This document shows, piece after piece, positions 63,440 to 64,000 of a stretch of 64,000 bases of DNA (position 1 is the first letter of the stretch; every line of letters starts with the position of its first letter). The position numbers and the translations under genes are program-made. Source of the DNA: CBDFHV01 sp965247705 (GTDB lineage: Bacteria > Pseudomonadota > Alphaproteobacteria > Rhodospirillales > CAMCUA01); NCBI GenBank assembly GCA_965247705.1, contig CBDFHV010000077.1, positions 92,399-156,398 of the forward strand, in the 5' to 3' direction. The notes beneath the pieces were generated by a model, which was not told the DNA's origin, searched no databases, and saw nothing but the letters and a program-made list of their open reading frames with translations.

Positions 63440-63491
63440 CAGAGAACACAATCAGAGAACACAACCAGAGAACACAACCAGAGAACACAAA
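63440..63491 (+). repeat. Four tandem 13-bp repeats downstream of 5S
   Basis: CAGAGAACACAAT, CAGAGAACACAAC twice, then CAGAGAACACAAA. The unit differs from the heptamer arrays but shares the CAGAGRA start. No inverted partner is seen. Confidence 0.8.
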
Positions 63492-63533
63492 TCCCTCAAC
63501 ACAAAACAAGCCAAACCGGCCCCAAAATACCAA

Positions 63534-63610
<77 letters not shown>

Positions 63611-63613
63611 AAT

Positions 63614-63648
63614 AAAGCCCGCTAAGTCAAAGACTTAGCGGGCTTTTT
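63614..63648 (+). terminator. Rho-independent terminator of the rRNA operon
   Basis: AAAGCCCGCTAAGTC (63614-63628), loop AAA, and GACTTAGCGGGCTTT (63632-63646) make a 15-bp perfect stem followed by further T residues. It lies 3 nt after the tRNA-fMet CCA. Confidence 0.93.
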
Positions 63649-63772
63649 GATTCCGCGACGCTGTGAGAGTTTGCCAGATGGGTTCCACATGGGTTCCAAG
63701 CGGGCGGGATTTTGCGGGCACCGACAGTGAACATCCATGCAGGTGCGGGAACGCAAATCGCATACGGCCCGG

Positions 63773-63994
63773 TTATCGGGCGCCCTCTTTGGAAGCGACA
63801 CAGAGGGTCGAGAGGGTCGGCGCGAAGGTGCTGAAATTTCCGGCTCGGCAGCCGGGTGGGGAGCAGGCCCGCGACGCATCGACCAACAGCTTGGCGACGG
63901 TGTTGTCGACCAGCCGCCCGGTCGACCGCATGGACTGCCCTTCGCAGAGCATCTTCAGGATCAGGGAGCGGGTCTCCCGGGACAGCTTGTTCAT
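63773..63994 (-). pseudogene. Truncated transposase N-terminus (IS1-like helix-turn-helix)
   Basis: The first ~43 residues (MNKLSRETRSLILKMLCEGQSMRSTGRL followed by NTVAKLLVDASRAC) match the N-terminal helix-turn-helix of IS1-type transposases, which usually reads MNKL...SMRSISR...NTVAKLL. A few residues appear deleted before NTVAKLL. After Ala-Cys the sequence becomes unrelated and stops, so most of the gene is missing. It lies just beyond the rRNA operon terminator. Confidence 0.6.
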
Positions 63995-64000
63995 GCCCCG

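Overview
The window looks like a chromosomal segment of a GC-rich alphaproteobacterium, probably Rhodospirillales-like. This rests on the 16S text (the GAAATTCGTAGATATT signature), the rRNA operon order 16S-tRNA-Ile-tRNA-Ala-23S-5S-tRNA-fMet, a DUF4167 protein, TTG starts with good ribosome binding sites, and many TRAP carriers of both the TAXI and DctP types. The genus cannot be read from the sequence alone.

Layout. (1) 1-10 kb, minus strand: a catabolic operon in the order class III CoA-transferase, fused TAXI-TRAP permease, two MaoC hot-dog proteins, CitE-like lyase, cytosine-deaminase-type amidohydrolase, amidase. A TAXI binding protein runs off the left edge. An IS1380-like element (918-2526) separates it from the amidase and supplies the amidase stop codon. 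(2) 10-17 kb: a divergent second TAXI-TRAP system with a TIM-barrel amidohydrolase, then two PuuE-like deacetylases enclosing an enoyl-CoA hydratase. (3) 17-25.5 kb: SDR, nucleoside deaminase, a ComA-like phosphosulfolactate synthase homologue, and a complete peptide/opine-type ABC importer. (4) 25.5-39.8 kb: two divergent hydantoinase/oxoprolinase (HyuA-HyuB) operons. One also carries an FMN hydroxyacid dehydrogenase, an SDR and a diverged EPSP-synthase-like enzyme. The other carries a DctPQM TRAP carrier. (5) 40.1-41.9 kb: a second IS1380-like element with a 5-bp target duplication, directly upstream of a small secreted Cys-rich protein. (6) 42-57 kb: mixed genes, including a LysR regulator, DUF3047 plus ferritin-like pair, YHS protein, methyltransferase, RraA-like protein, SulP-STAS-cNMP fusion, DUF4167 protein, MOSC protein, ClpB and an M23 peptidase. 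(7) 57.1-63.65 kb: a complete rRNA operon with promoter, boxA-like leader repeats, two spacer tRNAs, 5S, tRNA-fMet and a strong terminator. The window ends in a transposase fragment.

Most unusual signal. The rRNA operon is full of inverted arrays of a heptamer (CAGANGA, with complement TCNTCTG). One pair sits inside 23S helix 45 and encloses a four-helix-bundle 23S intervening-sequence protein gene. Three ORF-less pairs sit in the spacers and end 4-6 nt before tRNA-Ile, tRNA-Ala and 5S. They read as one family of RNA hairpin insertions that bound nearly every mature RNA of the operon.

How the genes may work together (inference). The left 40 kb looks like import and dismantling of organic acids and of cyclic or linear amides. 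TRAP and ABC carriers bring substrates in, amidohydrolases, amidases and hydantoinases open C-N bonds, and CoA-transferase, hydratases and lyase feed the carbon skeleton to central metabolism.
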